From: an uncultured Paracoccaceae bacterium
GTDB lineage: Bacteria; Pseudomonadota; Alphaproteobacteria; Rhodobacterales; Rhodobacteraceae
Direction: 5' to 3'
NCBI GenBank assembly: GCA_947498415.1
Contig: CANMKB010000003.1
Location: 186,001-250,000 of the forward strand
DNA length: 64,000 nucleotides
The first letter of the stretch is position 1, and each line of letters begins with the position of its first letter. Shown in pieces: positions 25,354-33,951 of the stretch. A program made the position numbers and the translations under genes. Under the pieces are notes generated by a model, which was given only the letters and a program-made list of their open reading frames with translations, had not been told where the DNA came from and did not search any database.

Positions 25354-25836
25354 ATGAAACCCATTCTGGGCGCGGCTCTCGCGATGATTGCATTTAGCAC
25401 ATCTGCCTTCGCTGAAGGCGATGCCGCAAAGGGCGAGAAGCTGTTTAACAAATGCAAGTCTTGCCACAAGGTAGAAACGCCGGAAGGCGATGTTCTTTTC
25501 AAAGGCGGCCGCACCGGCCCGAACTTGTATGGGGTTGTGGGGCGCACAGCGGGCTCGACTGATTTCCGCTATTCCAAAGACATGGTCGCAGCGGGTGAGG
25601 CTGGTCTGATCTGGGATGAGACCACACTGGCTGCCTTTGTCGTTGATCCTCGCGGCTTTATGAAAGAGCAGGGCACAAGTGGTAAAACCAAGATGACCTT
25701 TAAGCTCAAAAAGGGCGGGGCAGATGTTGCTGCATTTCTATCCACGCTTGGCCCAGTTGTGACCGAGGTCGAGACAGATGCAGACGTTGAAAGCACCGAT
25801 GCAGCGGGCGACGCCGCCGAGACATCAACGAACTAA
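25354..25836 (+). CDS. Periplasmic class I cytochrome c (c2/c550-like)
   Basis: 160 residues. An N-terminal signal peptide (KPILGAALAMIAFSTSAFAE) is followed by one haem site CKSCH near residue 35. The RTGPNLYGVVGRTAG loop and a distal ligand Met in KTKMTF are as in cytochrome c2/c550. The C-terminal 25 residues are acidic and low in complexity (VETDADVESTDAAGD). It is probably a soluble electron carrier to a terminal oxidase. The ATG at 25354 has GAAGAGG upstream and gives a clean signal peptide, unlike a TTG at 25339. It is divergent from betC, and its partner enzyme cannot be identified here. Confidence 0.9.
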   Translation: MKPILGAALAMIAFSTSAFAEGDAAKGEKLFNKCKSCHKVETPEGDVLFKGGRTGPNLYGVVGRTAGSTDFRYSKDMVAAGEAGLIWDETTLAAFVVDPRGFMKEQGTSGKTKMTFKLKKGGADVAAFLSTLGPVVTEVETDADVESTDAAGDAAETSTN

Positions 25837-25842
25837 TCCTTT

Positions 25843-25873
25843 GCAGTTCCCGGCCCATCGCGTTGGGAACTGC
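25843..25873 (+). terminator. Stem-loop after the cytochrome c gene
   Basis: A 9-bp stem GCAGTTCCC/GGGAACTGC with a 13-nt loop lies between two convergent genes. No T run follows, so termination strength is doubtful. Confidence 0.45.
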
Positions 25874-25875
25874 AC

Positions 25876-26496
25876 TTAACCTAAAGCCTCAATCCATGGG
25901 TGTTTTGGGTGCAACCATTCCAACCACATCTTTAAATGTTTGCGCTGGATTGAGGATAGTTTGGGGCCTGCCAGATCAAAGTCGTATTGATCCTTTGGCC
26001 GGCAATGTTTGGCTTTGAACAACAGCACCAATTCCGGAGCCAGAAACGCCAATCCATCCTCTGTGTGATGCAACGCCGTTTCCCGCGGGATTTTCAGGGA
26101 TTTGTTCCGTTTGTATTGCCAATCTTGAGCAGTGCCATCTTCTAACATGATGTCCAACTTCCATGTCTGATCCGCCTGCGAAGCGATCCATATCTGTGAA
26201 ATATGGGGAGCTGGTTCGTCGAAATGGGGCAGGGGCGCTACTGCACCATTATGGGCCGTGAAGTGATTAAACTTGGCCAGTGCAGCGCGAACTGCGGCTA
26301 GATCATTTCGAGATACACAAATTTCAAGATCTTCGTGGTCGCGGGTTTGTGCCCCGTGCCAAAGATCTAGCGCCCAACCACCAACGACGTAGTAATTTAG
26401 GGAATGATCCCCCAGAAGCTTGGGGAGGTCGGCAGGTTTCCAAGGCGTCCAGCATTCTAAATCTGGCGGTGTGTCTTGGTTCATTCCAACTGCCAT
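25876..26496 (-). CDS. Nucleotidyltransferase-like protein (aminoglycoside nucleotidyltransferase fold)
   Basis: 206 residues. The N-terminal part shows the nucleotidyltransferase pattern YVVGGWALDLWHG, then TRDHEDLEICV, where the Gly-Gly-Trp and the acidic residues would bind the nucleotide and metal. It also has LDIMLEDGT and LAPELVLLFKAKHCRPKDQYDF, as in AadB-like and minimal nucleotidyltransferase proteins (PF10706 type). An antibiotic-modifying role should not be assumed, as chromosomal members are mostly uncharacterised. AAGGA precedes ATG 26496; ATG at 26484 is also possible. It lies between the cytochrome gene and the terminator of the TMAO operon. Confidence 0.7.
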   Translation of the reverse strand: MAVGMNQDTPPDLECWTPWKPADLPKLLGDHSLNYYVVGGWALDLWHGAQTRDHEDLEICVSRNDLAAVRAALAKFNHFTAHNGAVAPLPHFDEPAPHISQIWIASQADQTWKLDIMLEDGTAQDWQYKRNKSLKIPRETALHHTEDGLAFLAPELVLLFKAKHCRPKDQYDFDLAGPKLSSIQRKHLKMWLEWLHPKHPWIEALG

Positions 26497-26520
26497 TTTC
26501 CTTGTTGTTCAAAGCCTGCA

Positions 26521-26553
26521 TAAAAAAGGCCGCAAAGCCAATGGCTTTGCGGC
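26521..26553 (-). terminator. Intrinsic terminator of the tdm-tmoXVW operon
   Basis: On the minus strand an 11-bp perfect stem GCCGCAAAGCC/GGCTTTGCGGC with a 3-nt loop is followed by CTTTTTTA. It lies 47 nt after the tmoW stop codon. Confidence 0.9.
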
Positions 26554-26599
26554 AGTCACGGGAAGAATTATGCGCCCCGTCTGACTTGGGCGCATAAGG

Positions 26600-28114
26600 T
26601 TATTTTTTCCCGGCAACAATCCGGTCAAGGATAAGTGCACAGAACAAGATCGCGAGACCTGCCAAGATACCTTGGCCCGCCGCCGCGTATTGCAGCGCTT
26701 CCAGAACGTCTTCGCCCAGACCTTTCGCACCAATCAGCGAGGCCACAACAACCATCGCCAGCGAGAGCAGGATGGTCTGGTTGATGCCAGCCATGATGGT
26801 CTTGCGTGCCAACGGCAGATCCACGCGCCACAGCAGGTAGCGTGGGGTTGCACCAAAGGCCAAAGCCGCTTCGCGTACGGTTTCAGGCACTTGCTGAAGG
26901 CCCAGAACGGTAAAGCGGATCACAGGAGGTGAACCAAAGATCATGGTCGCAACCACGCCCGCAGGCTTACCAGAGCCGATGAAGGCCACAACTGGGATCA
27001 GGTAAACAAAGCTTGGCATCGACTGCATGAAATCCAGCACTGGTCGCACAAAGGCGTAGAACTTTGGACGACGGGCACAATAGACCCCAAGAGGGATACC
27101 CAATGTGATCGAGATCAACGCCGCAGCCCCCAGAAGGGCGATGGTTGTCATCGCTTTTTCCCAGAAGTCCAGCAGACCCAAATAGGCCAAGGACGCCGCT
27201 GTGAAGATCATGACGCGTGGGCCAGCTGACAGATACGCCAGCATGATGATCACCAGCGCCACAACAGGCCATGGTGTGTCAACCAACACGATTTCAATCC
27301 AGTCTAGCAGCGTGCGCATACCGAACGTCAGGCTATCAAAGAAGCCGCGACCAGATGTTTTCGTCCAGTCGAAACCGGCTTGAACCCAGTCACCGACATT
27401 TAGACGCCAGTTGCGATCTGTTGGGAAGGTGTTGAGGATGGCAAAGGCATCTGGCTGAGCAAACTTGATGCTGGTCAAAGCAACAACCACAGCTGTGAGA
27501 GCAGATGAAATCACAAGGCGAGGCGTGGACCAGCCACTTGCAACACCGCGATCTGACCGCCAGCGCGCAAACTGCGCCTCTAGAGTCCAGTTTGACAGGG
27601 CTGCGGCGCCAAATTTGATGATCGCCAGCAAGATGACACCGACCAAGAGGTACACTGTACCGGTTTGATCTGCCGAAATCGCTGCTTGTTGAGCGCTTGT
27701 CAGCGCCCCCTCAAGCGATTCAGCTGCGCGTTTCAAGGCATCCAACGAGGATGCTCCGCTTTCTTCAGCCGCGGTGATTTGTTGACGGCGCAGTTCCAGC
27801 GTTTGTGCGATTTGTTCTGCACGTGCACGGAAGTCACGACCGAGGTCACCAAATAGGCCACGTGCGATCTGAATATATGCCAGCGTTTCCAAAAGCAAAA
27901 AGCCCAGCATCCACGACCAAAGGCCACGGGCACCAAACCAGATCGGGCCAAGCAGACCAGCCACCCAGTTCAAAGTGAACCGGTAGCCAGGGGCCTGCAT
28001 CATAAAGCCAAAGGTTTTTTTGTAGTAGTCAGAGTTGCTGCCTACAAACTGTTCCACCAAGCCGTTCAAACGTGCTTCGGTTTCTGGCTGGATTTGATTT
28101 GAGTCATTCGTCAT
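26600..28114 (-). CDS. tmoW: TMAO ABC transporter permease TmoW (proW/OpuAB family)
   Basis: 504 residues. The C-terminal half is a BPD-type permease of the glycine betaine/proline group, with several helices and the loop EAALAFGATPRYLLWRVDLPLA that contacts the ATPase. The N-terminal 300 residues are an extra region with helices and a coiled-coil stretch (about 95-145), giving a longer protein than ordinary ProW, as in the TmoW transporters of roseobacters. It is last of four genes in one operon behind tdm, tmoX and tmoV, with 12 nt to tmoV. Substrate choice rests on the operon partner Tdm. Choline or betaine transport is the alternative. Confidence 0.85.
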   Translation of the reverse strand: MTNDSNQIQPETEARLNGLVEQFVGSNSDYYKKTFGFMMQAPGYRFTLNWVAGLLGPIWFGARGLWSWMLGFLLLETLAYIQIARGLFGDLGRDFRARAEQIAQTLELRRQQITAAEESGASSLDALKRAAESLEGALTSAQQAAISADQTGTVYLLVGVILLAIIKFGAAALSNWTLEAQFARWRSDRGVASGWSTPRLVISSALTAVVVALTSIKFAQPDAFAILNTFPTDRNWRLNVGDWVQAGFDWTKTSGRGFFDSLTFGMRTLLDWIEIVLVDTPWPVVALVIIMLAYLSAGPRVMIFTAASLAYLGLLDFWEKAMTTIALLGAAALISITLGIPLGVYCARRPKFYAFVRPVLDFMQSMPSFVYLIPVVAFIGSGKPAGVVATMIFGSPPVIRFTVLGLQQVPETVREAALAFGATPRYLLWRVDLPLARKTIMAGINQTILLSLAMVVVASLIGAKGLGEDVLEALQYAAAGQGILAGLAILFCALILDRIVAGKK

Positions 28115-28126
28115 TGTCCGGCCCCC

Positions 28127-29179
28127 TTACGCTTGGCTGTCTTGGATGGCGCGGATCAGACCCGCACGGTTAATAACACCAACAGTTTTGTTGTCGCCAT
28201 CGGTCACGGCCACAATGCCGTGCCCATCCACACAAAGCGTCATCAGATCGCTCAGGTCCATGTCTGGGCGCGCTTCACGCGCATCATTGGGCAAATCACC
28301 GTGCTTGGCCTGGAACTCGTCCACTGGCTGCATCACAGAATGCGCAAAAATCATGTTGAGCTTGGAAATACCTGCAACAAAATCAGAGACATAATCGTCC
28401 GCTGGATTGAGGATGATTTCTTCGGGTGTCCCGACCTGAACGATGCGACCGTCCTTCATGATCGCGATACGGTGGCCGATGCGAATGGCTTCGTCCAGAT
28501 CGTGGGTGATGAACATTGTGGTCTTGTTCAGCTTGTTGGACAGTTCCATGAACTGATCCTGAAGCTGTTTCCGGATCAACGGGTCAAGCGCAGAAAATGG
28601 TTCGTCCATCAGCAGGATTTCTGGGTTCGACGCAATTGCTCGGGCCAGACCCACACGTTGCTGCATACCACCAGACAGTTCGTGGGCGTATTTGTCTTCC
28701 CAGCCGGTTAGGTCCACCAGATCAAGAACGCGATCGGCTTCTTCCCAACGGCGGGCTTTGCCGGTGCCGCGAATTTCAAGCGGCATCGCCACGTTGTCAC
28801 GCACGGTGCGGTGCGGCATCAGGCCGAAGTTCTGGAAAACCATCGCCACGCGTCGGTTGCGCAGATCGCGTAGACCATCGGGCGACAGGCCCATAACGTC
28901 TTCGCCACCTATGTAGATGTGACCAGCCGTTGGTTCCAATAGGCGGTTCACGTGGCGCACCAATGTGGATTTACCAGAGCCCGAAAGGCCCATCACACAA
29001 AACAGTTCGCCTTTTTCAATTTCAAAACTTGCATCGGCCACGCCGACAACACAGTTAAAGCGGTCTAGCACTTCGGCCTTGCTTAGGCCCTCGGCGTGGA
29101 TGGCTTTAAGGGCTTCGTCTGCACGTGCCCCAAACACTTTCCACACACCACGTGCGTCAATTGCAATTTCTTTATCCAT
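28127..29179 (-). CDS. tmoV: TMAO ABC transporter ATP-binding protein TmoV
   Basis: 350 residues. Walker A GLSGSGKST, Q-loop region AMVFQNFGLMPHRTV, ABC signature LSGGMQQRVGLARA, Walker B ILLMDEPFSALD and a switch-region TMFITHDLDEA are all present. A C-terminal CBS-type domain (DLMTLCVDGHGIVAVTD) is typical of ProV/OpuAA-like ATPases that respond to ionic strength or nucleotides. The gene lies 12 nt upstream of the permease gene and 71 nt downstream of the binding-protein gene. Confidence 0.9.
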   Translation of the reverse strand: MDKEIAIDARGVWKVFGARADEALKAIHAEGLSKAEVLDRFNCVVGVADASFEIEKGELFCVMGLSGSGKSTLVRHVNRLLEPTAGHIYIGGEDVMGLSPDGLRDLRNRRVAMVFQNFGLMPHRTVRDNVAMPLEIRGTGKARRWEEADRVLDLVDLTGWEDKYAHELSGGMQQRVGLARAIASNPEILLMDEPFSALDPLIRKQLQDQFMELSNKLNKTTMFITHDLDEAIRIGHRIAIMKDGRIVQVGTPEEIILNPADDYVSDFVAGISKLNMIFAHSVMQPVDEFQAKHGDLPNDAREARPDMDLSDLMTLCVDGHGIVAVTDGDNKTVGVINRAGLIRAIQDSQA

Positions 29180-29250
29180 CCGATCCCCGCGGAAATATCA
29201 GAGAACCCCGGCGACTGATGCCGCCGGAGTTTCATTTTAAAATTAATGGC

Positions 29251-30216
29251 TTACTTAAGGCCGAGCCAAGCGTCGACAATGTCGCCGTTCGCGGAAATCC
29301 AGTCAGACACAACAGTATCGATTTCGCCGCCCTGAACAACAACCTTATAGGTCAGTTCAGACAGTTCTTGTGCGCTCATGTCGATCTTGGACAGGAAGGA
29401 AGCTGCGGCTGGGTTGCGGTCATTCAAAGAGTTTGAATAAGCTACGGTCACAGTTTTCACTGGCTCGCCAGAATCTACGCGAGATTTGTTGTACCAATCC
29501 GCATCTTGGTCTGGCTGAACCATTTTGTAAGTTGCAGAGTCATGCTCTGGCTCTTCCAGAATGGTCACTGGGTACAGCGCGTGTACATAGTGAGGTGCGT
29601 AGCAATAGAACGCCGCGCCTTTTTTCTGGTCGATCAGGTCTTTCAGACGCGAGTAGAATACGGTCTCATCTTCGGTGGTTGGCTCAAGGAATGTTTCGAT
29701 CCCGTAGTCGCGCACACGTACTTTGAAGGTGTTGGTTGAGGCCCAACCGGATGCGCCAACCCAAACTTCGCCTTTGCCGTCGCCGTCAGAGTCAAACAGC
29801 TCTTGAGCCGTTGGTGTTGCGAGGTCAAAGATGGATTTGATGTTGTGCTCTTCAACCATGTAGTTTGGAACACAGATACCTGCGCGGCCTTCGTAAGAGC
29901 CACCGGACAAAGAGACGCTGCCCTTTTCATCTACATATTCGTTGGTAAAGGAAGACTGGTTTGGCAACCATACATCTGGGTGTACGTCGATATCACCGCG
30001 ACCACCATCCATAGATGCAAAGATAACAGCGTTCGCACCTGGCGCATAACCAGCTTCGCCGCCTAGACGCGTTTCAATAATCTGACCGATAACACGGCTC
30101 ATGATCTTGGCACCTGGCCAGCTTGGCTCGCCAACCATTACTTTATCTTGAGCCATCGCACCGGTTGCACCGACGGTCAGCGCAAGTACGGCTGTTAACG
30201 TTTTGATCTGTTTCAT
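29251..30216 (-). CDS. tmoX: TMAO ABC transporter substrate-binding protein TmoX (OpuAC family)
   Basis: 321 residues. The signal peptide MKQIKTLTAVLALTVGATGAMAQ is followed by an OpuAC-type quaternary-amine-binding fold: VGEPSWPGAKIMSRVIGQII, DVHPDVWLPNQ and WVGASGWAST. Tryptophans in these three segments are well placed to form the aromatic box that binds trimethylammonium groups. ATG 30216 is chosen because it starts the signal peptide and has GGAGAG upstream; the frame opens earlier at 30252. It follows tdm by 35 nt, which favours TMAO as ligand over betaine or choline. Ligand assignment is by context. Confidence 0.86.
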   Translation of the reverse strand: MKQIKTLTAVLALTVGATGAMAQDKVMVGEPSWPGAKIMSRVIGQIIETRLGGEAGYAPGANAVIFASMDGGRGDIDVHPDVWLPNQSSFTNEYVDEKGSVSLSGGSYEGRAGICVPNYMVEEHNIKSIFDLATPTAQELFDSDGDGKGEVWVGASGWASTNTFKVRVRDYGIETFLEPTTEDETVFYSRLKDLIDQKKGAAFYCYAPHYVHALYPVTILEEPEHDSATYKMVQPDQDADWYNKSRVDSGEPVKTVTVAYSNSLNDRNPAAASFLSKIDMSAQELSELTYKVVVQGGEIDTVVSDWISANGDIVDAWLGLK

Positions 30217-30251
30217 TCTTTTTTCTCTCCTGTTGGGGTTGAAAATGTGCA

Positions 30252-32579
30252 TTACGCACGCGCCCGCTTACGTTGCGGGTCTATGAAAGGAATATCTGTC
30301 ACTGTGGCATCTAGACGTTTCATCCGGCCATCCATCTGCCCAACTTCCAGCTTGGTTTCGTTGTCTGCGTGCTCCACAAGGATTCGTGCCATTGCAATGG
30401 CACGTTCCAACATAGGGGAACGCGTGGCAGAGGTCACGACGCCGACCTGACGTTCTCCAGAAAAAACCGGAGCGCCATGGGCGGGGACATCGTCGCAATC
30501 CATCAGCAGGCCTTTTAGGACACGACGCGGGTCTTTCGCGTTGCGTTCCAAAGCGGCCTTGCCGACGAATTCTTCTTTTTTGAGGTCGACCGCGAAGCCG
30601 AGGCCCGCCTCAAAAGCATCTGTTTCCGCCGAGAATTCGGCGTTGGCGGCGGCAAGCCCCGCCTCGATTCGGATAATTTCCAGCGCGGCAGAGCCCATGG
30701 GGACAATCCCAAACTCTTCACCGGCTTCCATCAGCGCATCCCAGATTTTCACGGCATCGGACTTTGCGCAGAATATTTCGTAACCGAGTTCACCTGTGTA
30801 CCCCGAGCGTGACAGCATAAACGGCGCACCATCCCGATCGTTCAGGCGGCCAACAGTGACGCCAAACCACTTGAGCTGGTCAAGGTTTGCCACATTGGGT
30901 TGGGTGAAGAGGATTTTACGCAGCAGATCGCGGGATTTCGGGCCTTGCAGGGCCAAATTCGGCATGGCGTCCCGCATCGCGTTGATGCGCACTTGGAAGT
31001 TATGTGTCTCGGCCAGCGTTTCCAGCACACGGCCAGATTCCTCAGATCCGCAGAACCAACGGAACAATTCGTGTTCCAGGCGGAAGAGGGTGCCATCATC
31101 AATGACATGGCCGCTGTCGTCACAGATCAGCGTATAGTGGCCACGGCCCTCGGCCAGTTTCGAAACATTCCGTGTGGTCGCCAGTTGCAAAAGCTTTTCA
31201 GCGTCTGGGCCAACCACATCAAATTTGCGCAGGCCAGACATGTCTTGCAGCGTCACTGCGTTCCGGCAGGCCCAGTATTCGCCAAGAGTGCCGGTGGCCG
31301 GAAAGTTCACAGGGGCCCAAAGATCTCGGGCAGGGGTAAAGTGTTGTGTCAACGGGGCCAGCCTTTCGTGAAAGGCGGATTCTTGGCTGATCGACATGGG
31401 GGCGTCTTCCTTTTCACGATAGGCTACAGCCCGTCGTATTGGGGTCTCTTCTTTATAAATGCGAACGTGAACATCGGTAGGATTCCAACCGTTGATCGGA
31501 TCAATATCGTCGGGGCACGCGGTGGACACCACCACAAGGTCTTCCATCGCCCGCATCACAACGTAATCTCCGGGGCGCGAGTGCGACTCTTCCGTCATGA
31601 TGTGATGGGAATGGTGGTCGACCCAGGTGTTCCAGAAAAAATTGATCGCAGGCCAAGCGGCGCGACGCGCCACGCCATAAGGCTGCATTGCATGAGTAAT
31701 GTTGTCAGAGCAATTCACATGCCCGGGAAAGCCGCGCTCTTCATAGCCGCGTGACGTACACGCCAGACCAAAGGTATCATGCCGCCCGCAGGTGTCTTGC
31801 ACCATGTTCAGTAAGGGGCGCATTTCACGGTCGTAGAATTTGTCTAACATGCCAGGCCCGGGGAACGAACGGTGCACCATGGTGCGCGTCGCCGTGGAGT
31901 CGATCATCAGCTCGTGACCACCATCCAGACCATTGGCGCAGAACGCCATAAAGTCGGAACATTGTTGGCCTTCGACATCAATGATCTGAACGTATTCGCC
32001 CTTTTTCAGCTCATACGCCCTGCCGCTGCCGCTTTGCACGGTGAACTCATCCACGGTATCGCCCAACAGAGGGGGGAGATCAGGGCCAGAGATATTAGCA
32101 CGTTGAAGCCGCACGGTGACGCTGCCGCCACCCTGACATTCCACAAAACGATCGGTCGGTGTCGGGCGCACAGCCCAAACCGTGACAGGTTTGATCGCCT
32201 TAAAGATGGTGACGTCATCGCTGGGCTGCACAGAATGCGCAGGGAACCTTTGGATGGTTTCTGCGCCTTGTGCCATCGACCAACCCACCATCGGTGCTGC
32301 GTCAAATTCAGACAGGTCTAAGGCCGCATTTGTTGGTAGCCCCAACAACGAGAGACCGTTTTGCCCATCGGCCATAAAGGCCACAAGCAACAGTGGCGTA
32401 CCCAACGCCACATCTTGAATGTTCAATAAATCTCCGGCCTGCAATTCCAGTTTTTTGGTGCTGCGCGGAGATATAATAGAGGTTACAGCCCCATTGGATG
32501 AGGTGAACCCTGCGAAGTTGCGTCCGGACCCATTAAATCCGACGTTGCTGAACCCATGAAGCGGGGTCTGAAGTGACAT
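30252..32579 (-). CDS. tdm: Trimethylamine N-oxide demethylase Tdm (DUF1989 + GcvT/THF-binding domain)
   Basis: 775 residues with two domains. Residues about 1-380 include a DUF1989 domain with clustered Cys/His (CGRHDTFGLAC at 264-274, C290, STACPDD with C355) fit for metal binding. Residues about 400-775 are a glycine-cleavage T-protein fold (VTLQDMSGLRKFDVVGPDAE, LSRSGYTGELGYEIFC, EIIRIEAGL). This layout is that of Tdm, which turns TMAO into dimethylamine plus formaldehyde, the C1 unit passing to tetrahydrofolate. It is first in an operon with the TMAO transporter. No tmm (trimethylamine monooxygenase) gene is in the window, so imported TMAO seems to be the substrate. No strong Shine-Dalgarno was seen. 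Confidence 0.9.
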   Translation of the reverse strand: MSLQTPLHGFSNVGFNGSGRNFAGFTSSNGAVTSIISPRSTKKLELQAGDLLNIQDVALGTPLLLVAFMADGQNGLSLLGLPTNAALDLSEFDAAPMVGWSMAQGAETIQRFPAHSVQPSDDVTIFKAIKPVTVWAVRPTPTDRFVECQGGGSVTVRLQRANISGPDLPPLLGDTVDEFTVQSGSGRAYELKKGEYVQIIDVEGQQCSDFMAFCANGLDGGHELMIDSTATRTMVHRSFPGPGMLDKFYDREMRPLLNMVQDTCGRHDTFGLACTSRGYEERGFPGHVNCSDNITHAMQPYGVARRAAWPAINFFWNTWVDHHSHHIMTEESHSRPGDYVVMRAMEDLVVVSTACPDDIDPINGWNPTDVHVRIYKEETPIRRAVAYREKEDAPMSISQESAFHERLAPLTQHFTPARDLWAPVNFPATGTLGEYWACRNAVTLQDMSGLRKFDVVGPDAEKLLQLATTRNVSKLAEGRGHYTLICDDSGHVIDDGTLFRLEHELFRWFCGSEESGRVLETLAETHNFQVRINAMRDAMPNLALQGPKSRDLLRKILFTQPNVANLDQLKWFGVTVGRLNDRDGAPFMLSRSGYTGELGYEIFCAKSDAVKIWDALMEAGEEFGIVPMGSAALEIIRIEAGLAAANAEFSAETDAFEAGLGFAVDLKKEEFVGKAALERNAKDPRRVLKGLLMDCDDVPAHGAPVFSGERQVGVVTSATRSPMLERAIAMARILVEHADNETKLEVGQMDGRMKRLDATVTDIPFIDPQRKRARA

Positions 32580-32601
32580 TGTTTCGGTCGACTCTGTGAA
32601 A

Positions 32602-32637
32602 TGAAACTAGTTACAGAGCTTGATGAAACTGGTTACA
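32602..32637. promoter_or_regulatory. Twin operators between tdm and the LacI-family regulator gene
   Basis: Two near-palindromes, TGAAACTAGTTACA (32602-32615) and TGAAACTGGTTACA (32624-32637), lie 22 bp apart, i.e. two helical turns on the same face. They are 23-58 nt upstream of the tdm start and 53-88 nt upstream of the regulator gene. Their form and position make them the likely binding sites of the adjacent LacI-type repressor. Confidence 0.7.
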
Positions 32638-32689
32638 TCTGTCAAGAATTTAAAACGACAATTTATATGCCAAAATCTCACGGATATTT

Positions 32690-33697
32690 ATGAAGCCAGA
32701 GCGGCCCCGAAAACGTAGCAATCTCAGAGACGTCGCCAAAGCCGCGGGCGTTTCAGTTGCGACAGTCTCGCGTGTTTTGAACGCGCCTCAGACCGTAACA
32801 CCCAAAACCCGAGAAAAAGTGGAAGCGGCTATTCGCGAATTACGATTCGTTCCAAGCGCCGCTGCACGTGCCATCAATTCTGGCCGAACACGCTTTGTTG
32901 GGGCGCTGGTTCCTACGCTGGATAATGCGATCTTTGCTAAGTTTTTGGCGGCTCTTGAGCAAAAGCTTGGGCAAAGCAACTTGTCTTTGGTTGTTGCGAC
33001 AACCGGCAACGATCCCAAGATCGAGGCTGAGAAGGCTCAAGGCTTGATGAATATTGGGGCAGAGGGGTTGGTTCTGTCGGGCATTCACCACGATCCAACG
33101 CTTTATGAGCTGATCGAGCGTACGCAGGTTCCCGCGATCGCGACGTCTTATTATGCGCCACAATATGATTTGCCGACCATCGGTTATGACAACGTTCTGA
33201 CGTCTGAAACAGCAATGAAGTATCTCGTTGGGCTGGGGCACACAGACATCGCCGTTGTGCATGGGCAGTCTGACACCAATGACCGGACCCGCGCCCGTCT
33301 GGCAGGTGTGGCCAATGTGACGAACGCAAAAGTTCGCTATTACAATAATGGGCTTAGCCTTATGGATGGTCGCGTAGCCGCGCGTGAGATCATAAAGGCA
33401 GATGTGCGCCCCACTGCGATCCTGTGTTTGTCGGATGTTATAGCTATGGGGGTGTTGTTTGAATTGCAGCGCCACGGCATATCGGTTCCCGACGACATTT
33501 CACTCATGGGAATGGATGATTTGCCGGGGGCGTCAAATGTGTATCCCGCGCTGACCACTGTGCACTTGCCGGTCTCTCGAATGGGAGAGGCGGCAGCGGT
33601 GGCAATTGCAGGATGGGTCGAAGACCGCGAAGTGCCGGAGCATCGGTTGTTTGAACCGACCTTGATGGAACGTGAATCGACAGCACGTCGTAGTTAA
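32690..33697 (+). CDS. LacI/GalR-family transcriptional regulator, probable regulator of the tdm-tmo operon
   Basis: 335 residues. The N-terminal helix-turn-helix LRDVAKAAGVSVATVSRVLN with hinge RFVPSAAARAINSGRT is followed by a periplasmic-binding-like effector domain (VGALVPTLDNAIFAKFLAAL, LVLSGIHH, IGYDNVLTSETAMKYL, ISLMGMDDLPGAS). It is divergent from tdm with 110 nt between the start codons and two candidate operators in that space. Control of the TMAO genes is inferred from position. The effector is unknown; LacI-type proteins mostly bind sugars, so a methylamine-linked member would be unusual. The gene is not followed by a clear terminator, only a hairpin TCTGCTTT/AAAGCAGA at 33722-33743. 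Confidence 0.88.
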   Translation: MKPERPRKRSNLRDVAKAAGVSVATVSRVLNAPQTVTPKTREKVEAAIRELRFVPSAAARAINSGRTRFVGALVPTLDNAIFAKFLAALEQKLGQSNLSLVVATTGNDPKIEAEKAQGLMNIGAEGLVLSGIHHDPTLYELIERTQVPAIATSYYAPQYDLPTIGYDNVLTSETAMKYLVGLGHTDIAVVHGQSDTNDRTRARLAGVANVTNAKVRYYNNGLSLMDGRVAAREIIKADVRPTAILCLSDVIAMGVLFELQRHGISVPDDISLMGMDDLPGASNVYPALTTVHLPVSRMGEAAAVAIAGWVEDREVPEHRLFEPTLMERESTARRS

Positions 33698-33834
33698 GCT
33701 GCACATAATGCAAGGTTGGGCTTTCTGCTTTATGAACAAAGCAGATAATCCCGCTGTTTTTTGCAAACAACGCCTGATTCCCTTCAAACCTTTCTGAAAA
33801 ATCAACAGAGCGGCTCAAGTTGCGACGTTTTTTC

Positions 33835-33848
33835 TTGATCTGCGTCAA
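33835..33848. promoter_or_regulatory. Candidate FNR/FnrL box upstream of ctaD
   Basis: TTGATCTGCGTCAA matches TTGAT-N4-ATCAA at nine of ten defined positions. It lies about 105 nt upstream of the ctaD start, so oxygen-dependent control of the aa3 oxidase is plausible. Confidence 0.5.
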
Positions 33849-33951
33849 AGACGGTCATTGCCGCGCAGCCGGATGCACTCTAAAACGGGCAGGAATCCGG
33901 GCGCGAGAGGTGACTCTTGCGTCATACTAATACTTCAACAGGAGGCGAGGC

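Noticed and set aside
25876..26496. Acquired aminoglycoside resistance gene
   Set aside because: Only the general nucleotidyltransferase fold is visible; no mobile context, and base composition matches the surroundings.
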